Assembly (NCBI RefSeq): GCF_019711195.1
Contig: NZ_CP081299.1
Coordinates: 2,046,001 to 2,110,000 of the forward strand
Reading direction: 5' to 3'
Length of the DNA: 64,000 bases
Source of the DNA: Dyadobacter sp. NIV53
Lineage (GTDB): Bacteria; Bacteroidota; Bacteroidia; Cytophagales; Spirosomataceae
Numbering within the stretch: position 1 is the stretch's first letter; every line of letters starts with the position of its first letter. The translations under genes were made by a program, and so were the position numbers. Below are positions 27,143 through 36,984 of the stretch, piece after piece. Below the pieces are notes generated by a model. The model did no database searches, was not told the DNA's origin, and saw only the letters and a list, made by a program, of their open reading frames with translations.

Positions 27143-30074
27143 CCATACAAATGCCCCGCTTCCGGGAGCCAGTATTGTTTTAAAAGGTACTTCAAAAGGT
27201 GTAGTGACTGATGCTGATGGAAATTTTTCAATTCAGGCAGAAATAGGCGATATACTGGTAATATCGTTTATAGGAACGACGACCCAGGAAATAAGCATCA
27301 AGGATGGAAGTAAGTTAAAAGTTACTCTGATCGCTGATGCCACCATGTTGGGAGGTGTTGTGGTAGTTGGGTATGGTACTCAGAAAAAGAGTGAAATAAC
27401 CTCCTCTATTGCAAAAATAGATGGCAAAGATATCCAGACGACTATAGCATCAAACGTTGCGTTATCGTTGCAAGGCAGGGCGTCAGGTGTTGAGATCGTT
27501 TCATCCGGACTTCCGGGAAAGACTCCGAGTATCAGGATCCGGGGTGTTGGTACAATTAACAATACCCAGCCACTTATCGTGCTGGACGGCGTACCGGTAA
27601 GTGCAGATATATTAGGACAACTTGCACCGGCTGAAATAGAATCTATTGAAATATTAAAAGATGCGGCATCAGGCGCAATTTATGGTACACGTGCGGCGAA
27701 CGGTGTGGTATTGGTCACTTCAAAAAAATCGGGGTTCAATCAGAAAACAACGGTACGGTTAAATACCTCGGTAGGATTCAACAAGCTTATCAAAAAGTAC
27801 CCGGTACTGAATGCAGAGAAGCTCTATGAACTTAAACGTGAGCGGTATGTGATGGATGGTCTCCCTATAGATCCTAATTCTCCGTGGGCAGATGAAAAGT
27901 ATAACAAGACCCGTGCGGATTGGCAGAATGAAATGTTTCGCACCGGATTATTCACTGATTACAATGTGAACATTGGCGGCGGCTCTGAGAATTCAACCAT
28001 TAATGCCAGTATTTTTTACAGAGACGAAGAGGGTACGCTCCTGACCACCAATATGAAGCGCCTGGGTATGTCACTTAGAAGCACCCAGAAAATATCGGAT
28101 CGCCTGAGGATTGAAGAGAATGTAAGGATATCAAGCAAAAAAAACCTGATCCTGCAGGATGATCTGGGTGAAGGAACGTCTACGACGATATACTCGGCTT
28201 ACCGGTTTATGCCTTCTATACCCGTTAAGAATGACGATGGCAGTTATGGTTCAGGCAAAGCCAGTACTCAATTTGGTGACATGTGGAACCCTGTATACAA
28301 GGCGAAGGAAGAATGGTGGCGCACCAATGAGATCAGGACCATCATTACCACAAAGCTGGATTTTGATGTAACCAAGTCACTGACTCTGAGTGCAAGAGCA
28401 TCCTATCAGCGGACAACAGCGGGAGATAACAGGTTCCAAAACATTACGCCTGATCAGTCAAGAAGTGAATCCGCCCCAACCCTCATATCAGCAAATACCG
28501 CATCCACAACAAAATTAGGGGAGGTATTTGCTAATTATGACAAAACGATTGGCGATCATCACATAGGAGCGACTTTCGGTATTTCCGGCCAGATAGACGA
28601 AGGCAATTATAATAGAATGATCGGTCAGGGATTTGCCTCAACCATCGAGAGCCAGCTTGTCATGAATAATGCGGCAACGACAAGAGTGGAAGGCAGTGAA
28701 TACCCAACTACGGGAATTGCCTCTGCCTTTTTTCGCGGTACGTATGGTTATAAAGACAAATACTATTTCTCCGGTATTTTCAGGGCTGATGGTTCGTCAA
28801 GATTTGCAGATGGCAACAGGTGGGGATATTTTCCTTCTGTTTCGGCGGGATGGCGTATTTCAAACGAAAGTTTCCTGGCGGGCAATACCACAATATCCAA
28901 TATGAAGCTGAATGTCGGCTGGGGACAACTCGGGAATCAGAATGTGGATGCGTTCCAGTATTTGAACGTATACCAAAAGGATGTTAAGTACGTGCTTGGA
29001 GGTACAAATTTGACGGGAACCAGATTGGCTTCGTTTGCGAATACCAATATTACCTGGGAAACAACAAGTTCGCTTAATGTGCTTCTGGAACTAGGCCTGT
29101 TCAACAACAAACTGAATATGGACGTTGCATACTTTGATAAAAGAACCAAAAATATGCTGATACCGCTTCCAAGCCTTCTGGCTTCCGGCACTGTATCTAT
29201 TCCCGATTTCAATGCTGGTGAAATGCGCAATTACGGATTTGAAATTGAGCCATCCTACAACGGTCAGATTGGTAAAGTTAATTTTGACCTTGGCCTGAAC
29301 CTGACTTACCTGCAAAACGAGGTTACCCAACTTTACGGAGAAGCCAAGTATATTTCGTCAAACGAATACAACAGAACCTATCAGGGTCAGGCTGTCGGCA
29401 CATTCTACGGCTGGAAAACGGACGGAATATACCAGAACCAGGCAGCAGTAGAAAGCGATCCCAACATATCGAAAGATCCTCGCAAAGTGTATATCACACC
29501 TGGAGATGTGCGGTTTGTAGACATCAATGGGGATAATATGGTTGATGATAAAGACAGGGTGAAAATCGGAAATCCTAATCCAAAAGTGCTTCTGGGCTTC
29601 AATTTGGGAGTTACTTACAAGGGTTTCAACCTTTCTACGGTATTCAGCGGCTCTTTGGGTCATCAGCTTTATGATGCCATGATGGTGCGTGGTATAGACC
29701 CGACACAGAGCGGCAATATGGACGCAGTATCTTATGAAAGGTGGACAGGAGAAGGTTCAACAAACAAATATCCAAGGATGTCTACCATTCGTGCCAATAA
29801 CAACTACCGGGTTTCGGAGCTGGGCATAAAAAGCGGGGATTACGTGAGAATGAAGGATGCAACTCTGGGATATTCGGTACCTGAATCTGCTTCGAAAGCG
29901 ATTGGCATTTCCCGCCTGAGAGTTTATTTGTCAGGCCGTAACCTCCTGACTTTTACAAAATTCGATGGTGTTGATCCGGAAGAAAGTGGAAGCGACAACC
30001 TGAACCGTGGTGTAATTCTGAACAACACGCCTCAGTCCAAGAGCCTTGTACTTGGGTTAGATATCACATTTTAA
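27093..30074 (+). CDS. SusC/RagA family TonB-linked outer membrane receptor (SusC-1)
   Basis: A 993-residue receptor that imports a glycan or other oligomer across the outer membrane with TonB energy. A carboxypeptidase-like domain (ISGTVVDHTNAPLPGAS..., about 9-90) precedes a plug (GYGTQKKSEITSS, SIRIRGVGTI, PLIVLDGVPV, about 95-225) and a barrel ending in aromatic LVLGLDITF. The first ATG of this frame (27093) lacks a signal peptide; the real leader is upstream in another frame. As read, the protein would not be exported. Its SusD partner starts 21 bp downstream. The substrate is unknown; the nearby tannase and amidohydrolase are the only hints. Confidence 0.9.
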   Translation: MHSPEAVLAAISGTVVDHTNAPLPGASIVLKGTSKGVVTDADGNFSIQAEIGDILVISFIGTTTQEISIKDGSKLKVTLIADATMLGGVVVVGYGTQKKSEITSSIAKIDGKDIQTTIASNVALSLQGRASGVEIVSSGLPGKTPSIRIRGVGTINNTQPLIVLDGVPVSADILGQLAPAEIESIEILKDAASGAIYGTRAANGVVLVTSKKSGFNQKTTVRLNTSVGFNKLIKKYPVLNAEKLYELKRERYVMDGLPIDPNSPWADEKYNKTRADWQNEMFRTGLFTDYNVNIGGGSENSTINASIFYRDEEGTLLTTNMKRLGMSLRSTQKISDRLRIEENVRISSKKNLILQDDLGEGTSTTIYSAYRFMPSIPVKNDDGSYGSGKASTQFGDMWNPVYKAKEEWWRTNEIRTIITTKLDFDVTKSLTLSARASYQRTTAGDNRFQNITPDQSRSESAPTLISANTASTTKLGEVFANYDKTIGDHHIGATFGISGQIDEGNYNRMIGQGFASTIESQLVMNNAATTRVEGSEYPTTGIASAFFRGTYGYKDKYYFSGIFRADGSSRFADGNRWGYFPSVSAGWRISNESFLAGNTTISNMKLNVGWGQLGNQNVDAFQYLNVYQKDVKYVLGGTNLTGTRLASFANTNITWETTSSLNVLLELGLFNNKLNMDVAYFDKRTKNMLIPLPSLLASGTVSIPDFNAGEMRNYGFEIEPSYNGQIGKVNFDLGLNLTYLQNEVTQLYGEAKYISSNEYNRTYQGQAVGTFYGWKTDGIYQNQAAVESDPNISKDPRKVYITPGDVRFVDINGDNMVDDKDRVKIGNPNPKVLLGFNLGVTYKGFNLSTVFSGSLGHQLYDAMMVRGIDPTQSGNMDAVSYERWTGEGSTNKYPRMSTIRANNNYRVSELGIKSGDYVRMKDATLGYSVPESASKAIGISRLRVYLSGRNLLTFTKFDGVDPEESGSDNLNRGVILNNTPQSKSLVLGLDITF

Positions 30075-30095
30075 AACAATATAGCCTTACTTAAA

Positions 30096-31562
30096 ATGAA
30101 AAAATATACAGTATTAGTAGTATTCGGGCTACTGTTTTTTTCCTGTGATAGTATTCTCGATCAAAATTTGGTGGGTAGCCGTACAGATGAAGATTACTGG
30201 CAGACCGAAGCGGATATGCGTGATGCGATTGCAGGCGTATATGGGCCATGGGCCACGCGGGCATTAGGAATGGACGACCTGTTTTTCGATAACCAGAGTG
30301 ATGACCACTGGAGAGCCGGCGATCATGCGGAGGATGAAGAAATCGAAACCTATAATACAGTTCCGTCCAACACTAAAATAAAAGATACCTACCAGTATAA
30401 ATATGAGGTGATCAGCAGGGCCAACGGGGTTATTATCAACGGGCCAAAAGTAAAGGCAGCAGGAGCAATAAGCGACGAATCGTATAATTCCATCATGGGA
30501 CAGGCCTACTTCCTGCGGGCTTATGCGTATTACAGGTTGTTTCTTATTCACGGCCAGGTTCCTATCATCAAGGAAGAAAATGTTTTGAATAACGAATACA
30601 ATCAGCCTAAGTGCGAGTCGCCGGAAATTTTGGCTCAATTTATATTGGAAGACCTCAACACAGCCGTAGGACTCCTTCCGTTACACAACGTTTCGGGCAG
30701 CGTAGGAAAAGGTGCGGCATGGGCAGTCATGACCTCAGTTTATATGCATTTGGCGAAGGAGTACGCAGATAGCGATAATTTGAACAAAGCTATACTTTCC
30801 GGGAAAAACGTGATTGACAACTACCCGCTTGCCGCTGATTACCTGACACTTTTCAGGACCGGAAACCAGGACCTCCCGGAAAATCTCTTTCTGATGATGA
30901 ATGACATGTCGTGGATCAACCAGGAACTGCTTTCAAAACACCGCGGCCCGCGTCCCTGGGGTATGTATGGCTTTAATGAGCCACATACTGATCTGGTAAA
31001 TGAGTTTGAAACCGGTGATAAACGCAAGAAAACGACCATCGTTTCAGACGGAGAATCTGTTAGTCAGGCAGGTGCTATCGTTGTGCACATACCAGGTCTT
31101 TCCAACACCGGCCATAGTTATTTCAAATATATGGATTGGGTTACGCCGGAAACATTTAACCATGGGCTTAATATTCCTTTCCTAAGGGCTGCGGAAACCT
31201 ATCTTTTGGTGGCAGAGGCTAAAATTCGCCTGAATGGTGCAGGAGCCGGAGATGCCGAGATCAATGCTGTACGTAAAAGAGCAGGTCTTACTGCGGTAAC
31301 CAAGGCCGATATCAAAGCGCTGATCCACGAAACCAGGGTAGAACTGGCTGGCGAAAATTTCAGGTACCAGAACCTTTTGCGTTGGGATAAAGCGGGTATT
31401 TATGATCTTCAGACTTTTCTGGTGCAGCCTGCAAAAATGATCCCTGCCGATTTGGGAAGGATGAAATGGGTAAGGCCAAAAAACTATTACCAGCCTTTAC
31501 CGCAAATAGAAATAGATAATTCGGACGGTATACTTAAGCAAAACCCGGATTGGGTAAATTAA
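30096..31562 (+). CDS. RagB/SusD family nutrient-binding outer membrane lipoprotein (SusD-1)
   Basis: A 488-residue surface lipoprotein that lids the SusC barrel and binds the nutrient. The lipobox is LFFSC (Cys17). The N-terminal SusD motif TDEDYWQTEADMRDAIAGVY and four TPR-like units follow, then the C-terminal signature EVRVELAGENFRYQNLLRW-like stretch (TRVELAGENFRYQNLLRWD) and the closing PLPQIEIDNSDGILKQNP. It lies 21 bp after SusC-1 and is followed by a strong terminator, so this pair ends the operon. Confidence 0.92.
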   Translation: MKKYTVLVVFGLLFFSCDSILDQNLVGSRTDEDYWQTEADMRDAIAGVYGPWATRALGMDDLFFDNQSDDHWRAGDHAEDEEIETYNTVPSNTKIKDTYQYKYEVISRANGVIINGPKVKAAGAISDESYNSIMGQAYFLRAYAYYRLFLIHGQVPIIKEENVLNNEYNQPKCESPEILAQFILEDLNTAVGLLPLHNVSGSVGKGAAWAVMTSVYMHLAKEYADSDNLNKAILSGKNVIDNYPLAADYLTLFRTGNQDLPENLFLMMNDMSWINQELLSKHRGPRPWGMYGFNEPHTDLVNEFETGDKRKKTTIVSDGESVSQAGAIVVHIPGLSNTGHSYFKYMDWVTPETFNHGLNIPFLRAAETYLLVAEAKIRLNGAGAGDAEINAVRKRAGLTAVTKADIKALIHETRVELAGENFRYQNLLRWDKAGIYDLQTFLVQPAKMIPADLGRMKWVRPKNYYQPLPQIEIDNSDGILKQNPDWVN

Positions 31563-31628
31563 CGAAGTGAAACTGATGCAGTTACAGAATGCATAGGTGC
31601 AGACCTGAGAAAAGCTGAGCAATACCAG

Positions 31629-31665
31629 AAATAGCCGGAAGAAAAATCTTCCGGCTATTTTTTTT
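31629..31665 (+). terminator. Rho-independent terminator after SusD-1
   Basis: A perfect 14-bp stem, AAATAGCCGGAAGA / TCTTCCGGCTATTT, with a 4-nt loop and a run of eight T, 67 bp behind the SusD-1 stop. Confidence 0.92.
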
Positions 31666-31792
31666 AGCTGCAATTCCAGTACTGATAATCAATGAGATAT
31701 AGCAATATTCAATAACGGACCAGGGCAATAAACAGATAATTCTGCCACATTGCTAATTGCACATTAACGAGGATATTATTTATCTTGGCTTC

Positions 31793-32983
31793 ATGGAATC
31801 TATTATTCTTAGCAAATCACAGGCACGTAAAATTATTCTTCACGCGGCCGGACTAGCCTGCAGAGCACAGTTCGGGACCGGAATTGAGGCTGTATATAGG
31901 GTGATCGACCATTTGGGTTTTGTACAGCTGGATACCAATTACGTTGTGGAGCGTGCCCATCACCACGTTTTCGCCGCGCGCGTTCCGGACTATGAAACAC
32001 AATGGCTGTCGGAACTTTGTGAAGACGGCCACATTTTTGAATACTTTACTTCGGATGCAGGCTATATTCCCATGCACGACTTCCGCTTTACACTGCCGGT
32101 AAAAAAGGCTTTCAAAACGCAGCGCCAACCGCTCACAAAACCGGAAATCAATTTAATGGAACAGATCCTGGACCGGGTAGAACGGGAGGAGGCGCTTATG
32201 ATCGGGGATTTTGAGAATGACCGTGTGGAAGCCAGTTCCGGCTGGTGGGATTGGCGGCCTGCCAAAGTTGCGCTCGAAAGACTTTACCTTAACGGTGAGC
32301 TGATGATCCGCCGCACCAAAGGCTTCCAGAAAGTCTATCACCTGCCGCTGGACCTGGTTCCACAGGAAACTGACATGACCACGCCAACAGATGAAGAATA
32401 CGCCCGTTTTGTCGTTCGCCGCACTTTAGGTGCGCTTGGTTTGGCCTCCGTAAAAGAAATTGCCTGGCGCGCCCGGTATGTAAAAGGTAACCTGGTAAAA
32501 AAAGAACTTGAAAAAATGGCGCAAAACGGCGAAGTAAAAACGGTAATCGTCGAAGGCCTGAAAGGTCCGCTGTATCTACTCCCTGATCAGGAATTGAACC
32601 TGGAAATATCCAGTGAAGTCTTCATCCTCTCTCCCTTTGACATACTGAATGTCTTTCGTCACCGGTTGAAGGATTTCTTCAATTTTGATTACCAGATAGA
32701 ATGCTTCGTGCCCGCACCGAAACGCCAGTACGGTTACTTTTCGCTGCCCATACTCGCAGGAGAACTCTTTATCGCAAGAATGGATGCCAAAGCCGACCGC
32801 AAACTAAAAATGCTGATCGTCCATAACATCCATTTTGAACAGGTTGATATTGAGCCAATAATTATTGAAAAGTTCGTCCAGGCTTTAAAAGCCTTCATTC
32901 ACTTTAACCAATGCAGGGAAGTTGTTTTTAAGAAATCCAATAACGAAGTTTATTTGGAAATGATCAGTGATAGTTTTTCATGA
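31793..32983 (+). CDS. Winged-helix protein of the YcaQ/AlkX DNA glycosylase family
   Basis: About 396 residues from the ATG at 31793 (MESIILSKSQARKIILHAAG); the upstream ATG at 31757 adds 12 residues. Signatures of the HTH_42 family are present: GFVQLDTNYVVERAHHHV near the N-terminus, with the QLD motif implicated in catalysis in E. coli YcaQ, then HIFEYFTSDAGYIPM and ASSGWWDWRPAKVALE. Known members unhook interstrand DNA crosslinks. TATCTTGG eleven nt upstream of the start resembles a -7 element and would give a very short leader. It stands alone and converges with the repeat-protein operon. Confidence 0.85.
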   Translation: MESIILSKSQARKIILHAAGLACRAQFGTGIEAVYRVIDHLGFVQLDTNYVVERAHHHVFAARVPDYETQWLSELCEDGHIFEYFTSDAGYIPMHDFRFTLPVKKAFKTQRQPLTKPEINLMEQILDRVEREEALMIGDFENDRVEASSGWWDWRPAKVALERLYLNGELMIRRTKGFQKVYHLPLDLVPQETDMTTPTDEEYARFVVRRTLGALGLASVKEIAWRARYVKGNLVKKELEKMAQNGEVKTVIVEGLKGPLYLLPDQELNLEISSEVFILSPFDILNVFRHRLKDFFNFDYQIECFVPAPKRQYGYFSLPILAGELFIARMDAKADRKLKMLIVHNIHFEQVDIEPIIIEKFVQALKAFIHFNQCREVVFKKSNNEVYLEMISDSFS

Positions 32984-33041
32984 ATTGGCCTGGCTTATCC
33001 AAGTACCATTTCTTACACGAAACCCTTGTACAATACCTGAT

Positions 33042-34085
33042 TTAAATTTTAACCTGGATCCCTGCATTAAATCCAACAAATATTCCCTGGAAATTACGCG
33101 ATCCATTTTTTGACCAGATGTAATCGTCGATAAAATCGAATCCTTTATCCTGCGAATAACGCACATAATTGACGGTAGGCCCTGCAAAAATTTCCAGCCG
33201 GTTTCCAAGCCGGCAAGCAGGTAAAATCCTGATCGTATTTTTGAGATAATCTCCCTTTTTAAAATCTGAAAGTGTCTGGTTTACTATTTCTGCATTGACA
33301 CGGAAATTGCGGACAACGGGAATATGTGCACCAAGTCCCGCTTCCAGTGCATAAAATGATTTATCACCATCATTAAAATTGTAACCAACGCCTACAATTC
33401 CGTACAAAACCCTGCCTCCCGAACGAAAAGTTGTAATACTTGTAAGGGATTCGTCAACAGATATCCCAACCGATTTTTCGCCGTTTTTAATGAAATTGAT
33501 CAGGGCAACAGGATAATCGCTGCTGTCAGCAATATTCATAAAACCGGCGACCTGAACACCTTTGACATTTTTAGCAATATTCATAAAACCGGCAACCTGC
33601 GCATTTGCATTTTTGCTTTTGTTAAGAAAACCCGCTACCTGCAATCCTTTCGAATTTCCGGTAATATTACTGAATCCGGCAACCTGCACTGCTTCTGAAC
33701 TGCCCGACAGATTTAAGAAACCCGCTATCTGCGCTCCGGAAGCATCTTTTCTGATAATATTGGCAAATCCCGCTATTTGTGTCCCGCTTGCAGAATTTCC
33801 GATCGCATTCAGTAAACCTGCAATCTGTACTCCGCGGGCATCCTGTTTAATAATATTGGCAGCACCTGCTATGGTTAACGCAGTTTCATTTTTTGACAAA
33901 CCAGCAATGGCATGTAAGGAAAACCGGTTGGTATACTGAGCTGCTTTTAAACCGTTTGAGCTTACCGGATAGGTTAACCCAATATGAACGGGACGGATGG
34001 TATCGGTTTGTGCAAAAGAATTAAAAGAAGTAATCAGCAAAAAAATGGCGCAGGTAAATTTCCTTGTAATTGATAGATTTTTCAT
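33042..34085 (-). CDS. Surface-repeat protein with GVQVAGF-N repeats (second copy)
   Basis: This 347-residue protein has a signal peptide (MKNLSITRKFTCAIFLLITS, cleavage near NSFAQ). From about residue 70 to 195 it carries seven tandem units of 16-18 residues with consensus G-x-Q-(V/I)-A-G-F-x-N-I, as in LA_2272-type surface repeats. The C-terminal part (about 200-347) has alternating beta strands ending FNAGIQVKI and looks like a small outer-membrane barrel (inference). Its repeats and C-terminus match the STN protein at 34249-35976, but it lacks the STN and carboxypeptidase-like domains. It is the last gene of the sigma/FecR operon, 163 bp after the STN gene. No function is known. Confidence 0.8.
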   Translation of the reverse strand: MKNLSITRKFTCAIFLLITSFNSFAQTDTIRPVHIGLTYPVSSNGLKAAQYTNRFSLHAIAGLSKNETALTIAGAANIIKQDARGVQIAGLLNAIGNSASGTQIAGFANIIRKDASGAQIAGFLNLSGSSEAVQVAGFSNITGNSKGLQVAGFLNKSKNANAQVAGFMNIAKNVKGVQVAGFMNIADSSDYPVALINFIKNGEKSVGISVDESLTSITTFRSGGRVLYGIVGVGYNFNDGDKSFYALEAGLGAHIPVVRNFRVNAEIVNQTLSDFKKGDYLKNTIRILPACRLGNRLEIFAGPTVNYVRYSQDKGFDFIDDYIWSKNGSRNFQGIFVGFNAGIQVKI

Positions 34086-34248
34086 TTCTGTTTGTGTTTA
34101 AAATAACTATGATTCAAACACATACGGCAAAAACAAAAAAATTGCAGGCCTACAACTCAGCTGTTTGCTGTATGTGCAGTACCGACAATCTCCTGCGGGG
34201 TTACCCTTTTTTTTTCAGGATTTTTTTATAAAAAAACAAAATTGGCTG

Positions 34249-35976
34249 CTAAAGAAAATGGCCATATTGCCAGCTCAGACCTGCTTGCCAGCCAAGCCAG
34301 GAACTCGCTTTTTCACCGATTGCAAAGCCTCCATAACTTTTGGGAGGAAATGTCTGATAATCTTTTTGTACTTCGGATTTCCTGGGGGTCATTATTGTAA
34401 AAGAAGGCCCCGCGGACAGTAACAGCCGTTTACTCAATTTTAAACCCAGTGCAGTCTGCAGGCGGTATAAAACGGGAGCGTTTTCCCAATTTCCGGCGTA
34501 AACATTTTGATTGGTTATTTCTGTAATGAATTTCAATCTGTTGTTAAGCCGAAATTCTTTACCCACACCAATTCCAAATACGTAAGCTTTTTTGTTTGGG
34601 TTAACAGAAGATCCGGCAAGAAGAATTGTATAAATTCTTTGATTACCCGTTTTCCAGACTACGTTGAACGGTACAATTTCATTGGAGTAAACCGAAATTT
34701 CAGATTTACCGTGCTTAATAATATTAATGATGCCAATGCTGTATCCGGAAGTGCTGTCTGCAATGTTTACAATTCCGATCTGTGTACCTTTCAGATTTCC
34801 TGCATAATTAAATGGTGCCAGCTGAAGGCCTTTTACCTCTTTTTTACCAATGTTTCCAAGACCTGAAACCTGTAAGCCGGAAAGGCCATTTCGTACTACA
34901 TTAAATGCACCTGCAACCTGGACTCCCTTAACTGAAAGTGCTTTATTAAAAAACCCGGCTGCCTGTACCCCACTTACGTATTTGCCGGCAACATTCCCAA
35001 AACCCGCCACCTGAACACCGGTTAAAGAGTCCAGCACATGATTATATAAGCCGGCAGTCTGTACACCCGCGGCACTCTTGGAAACAATATTAAAAACGCC
35101 GGCTATCTGTAAAAAACTGACCTCATTTTTGGAAATATTAAACCCTCCGGCAATTTCGACACCCTGAACCCCGCCGGTATAACCACCTAACAGGTTCAGG
35201 GAAAACTTATTAATTACCTGGGAGCTCATTTTTCCATGCGTACCCAGGCCGGGCGTTAGTGAGGCCTGATAAGGTAACGACACAAAGAACCTGCCAATAT
35301 TCCTGCTTTGCCGCCGCAGCCGTGACGATACAAACAGCCTGGCCAGCCAGGTCCTGTCACCTCCGTAATCAACGACCAGAACTTCGTCCAGATCTATGGC
35401 ACGGGGTGTTATAACAATATTTAAATCCTTTTGAAGTTCGGATTGGATTACCATGGAAGTATCTGCATAACCAACTTTGCTAACCGATAAAGTAACCGGA
35501 AATGGCCTTTCTTTTAGTTTTACCCTGAAACTGCCATGATCATCAGAAAGCGCTGATACAAGAAAAGTTCTGGAATATATACTGGCATAGTCCACTTCCT
35601 TTCCGGTTTCAGCATCCAGGATTTTTCCGCTGATGTAAACGGATTTTTCCTGCCGGGCTCTTTGAATAATAATATAATTCCCAGTTTCCTTGTACTGGAA
35701 TTGTCCGGTTAATAAAACATCCAGTATTTCCCTCACCGGTTTATTGTCAATGGTAATGGTTACCAGGCTGTCGGCGGGAACAACATCGCCTCCGTAGGAG
35801 AAGTAAAAACCTCCCTGGCTGCTGATAGTTTTCAGGACTTCGGAAACGGGCTGGCGGTTTGCAGCAATTGAAATCTGTTTGTTCAGTAATTTCTGGGCAT
35901 GACAATTGACAGTACAACCCGTAGAGATTATAACTGTTAATATGCTTACTTTCAGTAAAGTAAAAATGTCATTCAT
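34249..35976 (-). CDS. STN domain + carboxypeptidase-like + GVQVAGF-N repeat outer membrane protein
   Basis: A 575-residue protein with a signal peptide (about 1-27) and an STN (secretin/TonB short N-terminal) domain at about 30-107 (ISIAANRQPVSEVLKTISSQ ... FQYKETGNYIII). A carboxypeptidase-like beta domain follows (about 112-200), then a short helical stretch, about eight GVQVAGF-N type repeats (about 255-400) and a C-terminal beta region ending in WQYGHFL. STN domains normally sit on TonB transducers and contact FecR. Here there is no plug or 22-strand barrel. It starts 15 bp after FecR, so I infer that it signals to that anti-sigma factor. The second repeat protein follows. Confidence 0.8.
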   Translation of the reverse strand: MNDIFTLLKVSILTVIISTGCTVNCHAQKLLNKQISIAANRQPVSEVLKTISSQGGFYFSYGGDVVPADSLVTITIDNKPVREILDVLLTGQFQYKETGNYIIIQRARQEKSVYISGKILDAETGKEVDYASIYSRTFLVSALSDDHGSFRVKLKERPFPVTLSVSKVGYADTSMVIQSELQKDLNIVITPRAIDLDEVLVVDYGGDRTWLARLFVSSRLRRQSRNIGRFFVSLPYQASLTPGLGTHGKMSSQVINKFSLNLLGGYTGGVQGVEIAGGFNISKNEVSFLQIAGVFNIVSKSAAGVQTAGLYNHVLDSLTGVQVAGFGNVAGKYVSGVQAAGFFNKALSVKGVQVAGAFNVVRNGLSGLQVSGLGNIGKKEVKGLQLAPFNYAGNLKGTQIGIVNIADSTSGYSIGIINIIKHGKSEISVYSNEIVPFNVVWKTGNQRIYTILLAGSSVNPNKKAYVFGIGVGKEFRLNNRLKFITEITNQNVYAGNWENAPVLYRLQTALGLKLSKRLLLSAGPSFTIMTPRKSEVQKDYQTFPPKSYGGFAIGEKASSWLGWQAGLSWQYGHFL

Positions 35977-35991
35977 TCCGAAAGATAAGCG

Positions 35992-36981
35992 CTATTTCAA
36001 TATGATTTTATCTTCCTTCTGTTCTACTTTAATATCAAATGTTACACCAATAATCCTTAGTATTTCCGGCAGCGACTGTTCATCGAAAGTAGTATTGAGC
36101 AGCTTGTTACGCAGATTTTCATCTTCTATTACAATATTCGCCTGATAAGCCTCATTCAGCGTTTCCACCAATTTCCATAGCGGCGTATTATTGCATACAA
36201 ATTTCTTTGTTCTGTAATAATCATAAAATTCTTCTTTGTTTTTTTGCTTGATCAGTTCAGGTTTTCCTTTTAACACTGTCAGGCTTTCACTGGGACTAAC
36301 CTTTACTTTCTGATCCGCCTTTTCTACTTCTACCAAACCCGTTTCAACGATTACTTCCGTTTTTTTAACATTGCTTTTTATGTTGAAGGAAGTTCCTACG
36401 ACTGTTACCGTTACATCGCTGACACTTATTACAAACGGTTTGCTTTTATCCGGTTCCACCTGAAAAAAAGCCTCGCCATTGAGTGTGATTTGCCTTGTAC
36501 CGGCTGCTGTAAATTTTTCAGGATAAGTAATGGACGACCTTTTGTTCAGGATAACAATGGATCCGTCTGGCAGAGTATCCGTTAAGGTATGCGAACCTGT
36601 CTTAACCGTAACAAGCTGTGAGCCATTATTTTGGAATGACAGAAATAAGAGCCAGCCAGCCCCGGCGACAAAAAACAATATTGCCGCTATCCTTAAAAAT
36701 CCCGAATACCATGGCCGTGAATTTAAAGAAACCACAGGTACGTCATTTTCCACCTTTGCCTTAAACCGCTTCCACGCCTCATGTTCATTAACTGTGCTGT
36801 GCGGGGCAAGTTCCATACTCTGTGCCCAGATCAATTTAAAATGCGAAAAATAATGCTGGTTTTCTTTTCCTTCCTGCAACCATTCATTTACCCGGCCTGC
36901 CTCTGTTTCAGATGCTTCTCCCAGCATATATTTCACCAGCAGATCATCCCCCATATCGTTTGAATCCATTTCCATGATCAT
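35992..36981 (-). CDS. FecR family anti-sigma factor
   Basis: A 329-residue single-pass membrane regulator. The N-terminal cytoplasmic domain (about 1-85, LLVKYMLGEASETEAGRVNE) binds the sigma factor. One TM helix follows (FLRIAAILFFVAGAGWLLFL, about 90-110). The periplasmic FecR domain (about 125-225, HTLTDTLPDGSIVILNKRSS) and a DUF4974 domain (about 255-329) receive the signal, typically from an STN domain. It lies 3 bp after the sigma gene and 15 bp before the STN gene, an intact signalling order. The start is uncertain among several Met codons in the first ten residues. Confidence 0.93.
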   Translation of the reverse strand: MIMEMDSNDMGDDLLVKYMLGEASETEAGRVNEWLQEGKENQHYFSHFKLIWAQSMELAPHSTVNEHEAWKRFKAKVENDVPVVSLNSRPWYSGFLRIAAILFFVAGAGWLLFLSFQNNGSQLVTVKTGSHTLTDTLPDGSIVILNKRSSITYPEKFTAAGTRQITLNGEAFFQVEPDKSKPFVISVSDVTVTVVGTSFNIKSNVKKTEVIVETGLVEVEKADQKVKVSPSESLTVLKGKPELIKQKNKEEFYDYYRTKKFVCNNTPLWKLVETLNEAYQANIVIEDENLRNKLLNTTFDEQSLPEILRIIGVTFDIKVEQKEDKIILK

Positions 36982-36984
36982 TAC

